A DNA stretch of 8,326 nucleotides from Kiritimatiellia bacterium. Its GTDB lineage: Bacteria > Verrucomicrobiota > Kiritimatiellia > RFP12 > UBA1067. The stretch spans positions 1-8,326 of the forward strand of contig JAGOBZ010000132.1 of NCBI GenBank assembly GCA_017999015.1, read 5' to 3'. The notes beneath the pieces are model-generated. The model ran no database searches. It was given only the letters and a program-made list of their open reading frames with translations, and was not told the origin of the DNA. Shown here piece by piece: positions 4,229 through 8,326 of the stretch (the first letter of the stretch is position 1; each line of letters opens with the position of its first letter). The position numbers were made by a program, and so were the translations under genes.

Positions 4229-6703
4229 CTATTCGTCGTCAGTCATCGAAAGGTCGATATGGTCCTGCCGTTGGGTCTGTGAAGACGGGGCGAGATCATC
4301 GCCGTAGACCGGCTTGCTGGCGGCAGCCGCGAGACTCGGCTTGCCCCCTTCGGGACCTGCGGCACCCGTGCGCTTTTTACCCTGGCCGTAGGCACCGTAG
4401 CGCGAGGTGTAGCGGTAGGCGTAGCGGTAGTGATAGTCGTACTGGCTGAAATGGTTGCGGCGGCCGAAATCGACGTCGTTCACGATCACGCCGATGACGC
4501 GCGCGCCGGACTCCGTAAGGGTGCGCGCCGCGTGCTTGATCGGCTGGAAGCGCGTGCGGTCGGGACAGCACATGATCATGACCGAGTCCACGAGCGAGGC
4601 GAGCGTCATGACATCGCCGACGATGCCGAACGGCGGCGAATCGATCACCACGCGATCATAGTTTTGACGCGCCCAGGAGAAAAACTCCACGATGATGCCG
4701 CTGCCCATCAGATTGGCGGGGCTGATCTCCGACGAGGCCTTGGAGAGGACAACATCGAGGTTTTCGACGCCGGACGGCACCGCCAGCGAGGCGAACAATG
4801 AAGGATCGGCCTTGGCCAGCGTATGCGGCAGGCTGTTGAACTCCCCCTGTTTCTTTTCAAAAATGCGCGCCAGGCGGGGGCGCCGCATGTCAAAGTCGAC
4901 CAGCAGCGTGCGCTGTCCGCTTTGCGCGCAGGAGGCGGCGAGGCTGCACGAGGTGACGGTCTTGCCCTCGCCCGGCTGCGTGCTCATGCAGAGCACCACT
5001 TTAGACATTTCCTGATAGCGCGGCGAATCCAGCAGATTGCGGAGGCCGGCGACCGCCTCGGCGAACTGGGAGAATTTATCGTCGGTGACCAGTCGCGCCA
5101 ACTGCTCGCGTTTCTTACGGCGCATGTGCGGCAGGACGGCCAGCGTTTTGAGACGCAGGCGGTGCTCGATGTCCGAGATGCCCACGATCTTGTCCTCGAG
5201 GTGGTCGAGCACCAAAACGAACAGCACGCCCAGCAGCAGGCCGATGGCCGGGCCGGCCGGGAAGATGATCAGCGGGTTGGGCAGGACCGGCTTGGTGGGC
5301 TTGAAGGCCGGCTCGACCTGCTTGATGATGGCGGTGTTTTCATCCGAGGCCAACTGGGCTTCACGCGTGCGCTGCAGCAGCGACTTGTAGGTGATGTCCG
5401 CCAGTTCGCGCTCGCGCTCCAACTGTTCGAGCTTCATCTTGGCCGAAACCATCTTCAGTTCCAGATCGGAGAGCTTCTTGATCAGGTCGTCGCGCTTGGG
5501 CGTGAGCTGCGCCAACTGGCGCTGCAGCAGATCGAGGTTGGCCTTGCAGGTTTCCAGTGCGCGGAAGACGACATCCGCGAACTGCTGGGTATAGACCTCA
5601 ACCTCTTTTTCCTTGATCTTCACCTCGGGATGGTTGGCGGTATAGCGGGCCAGCATCGAGTTCTTCTCGGCCAGGGTCTTCTGGAGCAACTGGAAGGAGG
5701 TGCCGATCTCCAGCGAACGCGGCACGGAATCCGGCAGCGAACCAAATTTTTCCGGATCGCTTTGGATCGCCTCGAGCGTCTTGCGCAGTTCGGAGGCCTT
5801 GGTGATTTCGCTCTCGAGACCGAGGATATCGGCGTTGATCTTGGAAAGCGCCTGCTGAGCGGTCTCGCTCTCGCTGGCCATAAAATCAAGCTGATTCGCC
5901 ACACGGAAATCAAGCATCTCCTTGTCGGCGCGTTCGAGGTTGCGCTTCTGCTGCTCGGTGGTGGAGGAGAGCCAAGAGACGGCCACTTCCGATTCGGCGC
6001 GGTTCTGGTCCGAGGTGAACATTTCCGCGGCCTTGGCATACGCGTTGGCCAAATTTGTGGCCAGTTCGGCGTCGGTGGAGCGGACGGTGATGCGGATCAG
6101 GCGCGAACGGCGCTGCAGGGTCATTTTTGAATTGACCAAGGTCTTGATCAGATCCTCATCCGTCACCGTTGAACTGGGATAGTCGGTGCGATACTGGCTG
6201 ACAATCTGATCGATCACGGCGCGGCTGCGCAGGCGGGCCAGCCGCGTGTTGAAGACCTCGTCCATGGTCGAGCCGATGTCGGCGTCGATGATGGCGGGCC
6301 GCAGGTTGGAGTAGGACGAGCGCCGCATGCTCATCTCGAACACGCTTTCGGCCTCAAAGATCATCGGCGAGATCTTAAACACGGCAAAGGCCACGATGAA
6401 ACCGATGTTCACAAACACGGCGATCGTAACCCAGCGCTGCGTGCAGACACGCAGCATGCGGCCGACGGTCACGGCGCCCATGAGCGAATCGTCTTCCTCG
6501 CCGCCACCGCCGCTGCCGATTCCCCCGTAATAGTAGGAGCCGCCGTATCCGCTGCCGGCATAGGCCGCAGGCGCGCCGCCGCCATAGTACATCGGCCGGT
6601 CGGAGCCGCCGTAATAGATGGCGCGGTTGCCGCCGCCGTAGTACATCGGACGGCGCGAGGCGCCTGCGGACTCGCCGGAAGAGGTTTGATCGGTATCACT
6701 CAT
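4229..6703 (-). CDS. Wzc-like polysaccharide co-polymerase / bacterial tyrosine autokinase
   Basis: An inner-membrane protein of 824 residues that would control exopolysaccharide or capsule chain assembly by cycles of autophosphorylation. Order of parts: Gly/Tyr-rich N-terminus (about 18-68), first membrane segment (about 91-110) opening the Wzz domain, a long periplasmic coiled-coil region (about 235-455), Pro-rich EPAFKPTKPVLPNP, second membrane segment (about 478-500), then the cytoplasmic kinase. Kinase motifs: Walker A STQPGEGKT (574-582), Walker A' LLVDFDMRRP (600-609), Walker B VVIDSPP (685-691). A tyrosine cluster of eight Tyr between 755 and 772 is the autophosphorylation tail. Unlike the textbook Wzc, about 50 residues follow the cluster, with one more Tyr. 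The ATG at 6703 has GGAG 7 nt upstream; a GTG one codon earlier is less likely. The stop is 10 nt before rfbB. The exact symbol (wzc, epsB, other) cannot be decided. Confidence 0.94.
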   Translation of the reverse strand: MSDTDQTSSGESAGASRRPMYYGGGNRAIYYGGSDRPMYYGGGAPAAYAGSGYGGSYYYGGIGSGGGGEEDDSLMGAVTVGRMLRVCTQRWVTIAVFVNIGFIVAFAVFKISPMIFEAESVFEMSMRRSSYSNLRPAIIDADIGSTMDEVFNTRLARLRSRAVIDQIVSQYRTDYPSSTVTDEDLIKTLVNSKMTLQRRSRLIRITVRSTDAELATNLANAYAKAAEMFTSDQNRAESEVAVSWLSSTTEQQKRNLERADKEMLDFRVANQLDFMASESETAQQALSKINADILGLESEITKASELRKTLEAIQSDPEKFGSLPDSVPRSLEIGTSFQLLQKTLAEKNSMLARYTANHPEVKIKEKEVEVYTQQFADVVFRALETCKANLDLLQRQLAQLTPKRDDLIKKLSDLELKMVSAKMKLEQLERERELADITYKSLLQRTREAQLASDENTAIIKQVEPAFKPTKPVLPNPLIIFPAGPAIGLLLGVLFVLVLDHLEDKIVGISDIEHRLRLKTLAVLPHMRRKKREQLARLVTDDKFSQFAEAVAGLRNLLDSPRYQEMSKVVLCMSTQPGEGKTVTSCSLAASCAQSGQRTLLVDFDMRRPRLARIFEKKQGEFNSLPHTLAKADPSLFASLAVPSGVENLDVVLSKASSEISPANLMGSGIIVEFFSWARQNYDRVVIDSPPFGIVGDVMTLASLVDSVMIMCCPDRTRFQPIKHAARTLTESGARVIGVIVNDVDFGRRNHFSQYDYHYRYAYRYTSRYGAYGQGKKRTGAAGPEGGKPSLAAAASKPVYGDDLAPSSQTQRQDHIDLSMTDDE
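6572..6652 (-). repeat. three 9-residue RPMYYGGG repeats at the kinase N-terminus
   Basis: Consecutive 27-bp units encode RPMYYGGGN, RAIYYGGSD and RPMYYGGGA, followed by a looser Gly/Tyr stretch (YGGSYYYGGIGSGGGG) and an acidic EEDD before the first membrane segment. This part should be cytoplasmic and unstructured. It is not part of the Wzz domain. Confidence 0.9.
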
Positions 6704-6728
6704 CACGCATCTCCAAATTGAGGATCAT

Positions 6729-6758
6729 AGTGTAGCGCATCCGGCCGGTTCAGCCCAA
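6729..6758 (-). promoter_or_regulatory. weak candidate promoter before the tyrosine kinase gene
   Basis: On the minus strand TTGGGC (6753-6758) is followed after 18 nt by TACACT (6729-6734), a 4/6 match to the -10 box, and by an overlapping TATGAT. The spacer contains the self-complementary CCGGCCGG (6741-6748). It lies in the 76-nt gap between two co-directional genes, so read-through alone could suffice. Support is only by similarity to the sigma-70 consensus. Confidence 0.25.
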
Positions 6759-6779
6759 GCCAAAATCCATGCGGCATCC

Positions 6780-8198
6780 TTAGCCGTCATGCCCTCTCTC
6801 AGGCAGAAAAACGGGCAGCGCGGCCAGAACGCACACCCACGACAGCATTACAGAAGGGGCCCTGAACGGACTGGCTACAAAACTTTCGAGACAGCAAAGA
6901 ACGGCAGCCACGCAACCCGTCACTATGATCGGCGAGAGACGCAGGATAAAGAAGGCGCGGTCGGACGCCTTGTGCCGCTCCTTGTGCTTCCAAAGAACCC
7001 GGGCCCTGTAAAACAACGGGATGAGCAGGGCTATGAGTGCTGCCAGCATAAGGCCGACACCGAAAACACCATACTCGCAAAGGAACTGGACGCCGTCGCT
7101 GAAAACAAGCGCCCGGTCTTGGTCGATGAGGTGCCATTGGTCCTGTTTCACGGCCAAGGCCACATAATGGTAGAAACCGTCAGCCCCGACCCCTGTCCAA
7201 GGGTGTTGTTGCCAGACTGACAACGCGGCCTCCGAACGGACCTCATTGCGAGCCGCAAGTGCCGTCCAATGCTCCTCAACCCGCAGCGCAAGCTTCAGCT
7301 TTTCGGCAACGGGGTTCTGCGGGAACAGATAAACGAGGCTGATTGCAACAGCGCCGAGGCAAACGAAATGAACCACAAACAACTTAAGCTGCACCACTTT
7401 GGAGATCAAGGGCGCGAGATAGACCATTCCGTAAAACAACAGGAGCACGCCAACCGCCAAAAAAACAACCGTTAACATCGGAGATGCAAAAAAAAGCATG
7501 CCGAGCAGGTTGCCGATTCCGGCCAAAGCAAACGGCAACAGCGACATGCGTTGTTCTCTTTCCGTTTTCTCGGCAAACAATCCGACCCCCAACAGCATCC
7601 AGAATCCGAAGAAGGAGCCAGCGACCGGCATCCCGGCCCCTTTCGCCCATGTCTCATAGGGAACGAGACCGTGCATGGCCAACGCAACCATGCAGAAAGC
7701 GATCGCACCGCTGACACATGCAAGCAGTTGAAGCAGGAGGCGTTTTGCGGCCTTACCTGCGGCAGTCCGCAACGAGACCCCGACCACACAGCATGCCGTA
7801 AACCACGCAAGGTGCGCGAACGCAGCGCACCTTTCCACGGCAAACGGCACCCGCGCGACAGACGGCTCACTCAACTGCCAGATATCCGCGTCCGGCAGGT
7901 AAACCAGTTCGAGGCCGCTGTTCAGGCATTGAACCCCCGCCAAAGCCACGAACGCGATACCTGCATATAAAAACGGATCCCACACAATGGCATGCGCCAC
8001 ACGGCGGCGCGCGTCTGCCAACGTTTCACCGCGCTTAACAGCAGGCAGGAGGAACACCCACTCAACCACCATAAAGGCGAGCCACAAGAGCGGCGTAAGC
8101 CCGGTGACGCGCGATTGGCCAAACATTCCGACCGGGAAGAGGCAGATGCAGGCAACATGAACGATCAATCCGTATTTCGTCAACAGCCTATGAACCAT
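6780..8198 (-). CDS. O-antigen ligase / Wzy-type polymerase family membrane protein
   Basis: A 472-residue polytopic membrane protein with about 11-12 hydrophobic segments (about 9-28, 33-53, 71-92, 127-143, 153-178, 190-209, two within 219-265, 273-292, 375-397, 420-437, 448-465). The large loop between segments (about 293-372) carries the family's signature region: an Arg-rich helix, SVWQQHPWTGVGADGFYHYV at about 327-346, then FSDGVQFLCEYGVFGVGL at about 366-383, matching the hPxxGxGxxxF and hNxxLqxlxexGxxG patterns of Wzy_C proteins. Such proteins polymerise repeat units or transfer glycan to an acceptor at the periplasmic face. Position directly before a Wzc-like kinase fits a polymerase for the same glycan. 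Sequence alone cannot separate polymerase from ligase. ATG 8198 begins just before the first membrane segment; a GGGATGG stretch lies upstream at rather long spacing. Confidence 0.85.
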   Translation of the reverse strand: MVHRLLTKYGLIVHVACICLFPVGMFGQSRVTGLTPLLWLAFMVVEWVFLLPAVKRGETLADARRRVAHAIVWDPFLYAGIAFVALAGVQCLNSGLELVYLPDADIWQLSEPSVARVPFAVERCAAFAHLAWFTACCVVGVSLRTAAGKAAKRLLLQLLACVSGAIAFCMVALAMHGLVPYETWAKGAGMPVAGSFFGFWMLLGVGLFAEKTEREQRMSLLPFALAGIGNLLGMLFFASPMLTVVFLAVGVLLLFYGMVYLAPLISKVVQLKLFVVHFVCLGAVAISLVYLFPQNPVAEKLKLALRVEEHWTALAARNEVRSEAALSVWQQHPWTGVGADGFYHYVALAVKQDQWHLIDQDRALVFSDGVQFLCEYGVFGVGLMLAALIALLIPLFYRARVLWKHKERHKASDRAFFILRLSPIIVTGCVAAVLCCLESFVASPFRAPSVMLSWVCVLAALPVFLPERGHDG

Positions 8199-8225
8199 AT
8201 CACGACCATCCCGCTGCCGTTACAC

Positions 8226-8264
8226 AAAAAAAACCGCCCACACTTCAGATCGTCGCGTAGGCGG
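8226..8264 (-). terminator. candidate rho-independent terminator upstream of the ligase/polymerase gene
   Basis: On the minus strand CCGCC (8260-8264) pairs with GGCGG (8234-8238) across a 21-nt loop and is followed immediately by eight T (8226-8233). A competing pairing of ACCGC (8273-8277) with GCGGT (8233-8237) is also possible. The T-run is strong but the stem is short. It would end the gene at 8297-8326, yet only about 27 nt remain before the next start codon. Confidence 0.45.
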
Positions 8265-8296
8265 ACACATTAGCGGTCAGCACATCGGGGCTTGTT

Positions 8297-8326
8297 TTAG
8301 TAGCGGAAGCTCAGGCCCAATATCCC
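8297..8326 (-). CDS. C-terminal end of an upstream gene, possibly an outer-membrane barrel
   Basis: The minus-strand frame from the window edge reads GILGLSFRY and stops at TAA (8297-8299). A terminal strand of alternating hydrophobic residues ending in an aromatic (here Phe-Arg-Tyr) is the classic C-terminal signature of outer-membrane beta-barrels. Such a protein would fit an export locus, and the candidate terminator follows 30 nt later. With only nine residues the call is tentative and the frame itself is not proven. Confidence 0.4.
   Translation of the reverse strand, partial: GILGLSFRY

Noticed and set aside
4823..6130. Long open frame (435 codons) on the plus strand antisense to the tyrosine kinase gene
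   Set aside because: The minus-strand frame has full family motifs; the plus-strand translation is Leu/Gly/Arg-rich with no recognisable domain, as expected from the complement of a GC-rich gene.

Overview
The window is about 60% GC and reads as a Gram-negative chromosome. Every convincing gene lies on the minus strand, so gene order runs from high to low coordinates. The visible set is an envelope or exopolysaccharide assembly locus followed by a housekeeping gene. It contains the last codons of a probable outer-membrane barrel (8297-8326), an O-antigen ligase/polymerase-type membrane protein (6780-8198), a Wzc-like polysaccharide co-polymerase with a bacterial tyrosine-kinase domain (4229-6703), dTDP-glucose 4,6-dehydratase rfbB/rmlB (3067-4218), a small four-helix-bundle protein of the 23S-rRNA intervening-sequence type (2593-2985), glucose-1-phosphate thymidylyltransferase rfbA/rmlA (1628-2518), and metK without its last codons (1-1058). 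My impression is a PVC-superphylum bacterium (Kiritimatiellota, Lentisphaerota or a relative). This rests on the Gly/Tyr-rich kinase and the style of the intergenic repeats, so it is a weak inference.

Function: RfbA makes dTDP-glucose and RfbB converts it to dTDP-4-keto-6-deoxyglucose, the precursor of dTDP-rhamnose and other deoxysugars. rfbC and rfbD are not in the window. The Wzc-like kinase and the Wzy/ligase-like protein would control chain assembly and polymerisation or transfer. A rho-independent terminator at 1228-1268 appears to end this operon. metK follows after its own structured 5' leader.

The most unusual content is the short-period repeat DNA at several gene boundaries. (1) Between the operon terminator and rfbA (1360-1631) are inverted heptanucleotide arrays. 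They enclose a 102-bp cloverleaf-forming element (1442-1543), whose two outer arms are inverted copies that differ by compensated base pairs. (2) The AT-rich four-helix-bundle gene sits between rfbB and rfbA and is bounded by perfect 13-bp inverted copies of a TTGATGATTGAT-type repeat, so it looks like an inserted cassette. (3) An AT-rich, in-frame insertion of about 28 codons inside rfbB carries a 7-bp tandem repeat. It ends in a 16-bp fold-back onto the adjacent native codons. The stop codons of rfbA and rfbB both lie inside such repeat arrays. Taken together this suggests an active repeat or cassette process working on one operon.

Gaps: 1269-1359 and 1544-1590 show nothing I can support. 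8199-8296 holds only a candidate terminator.
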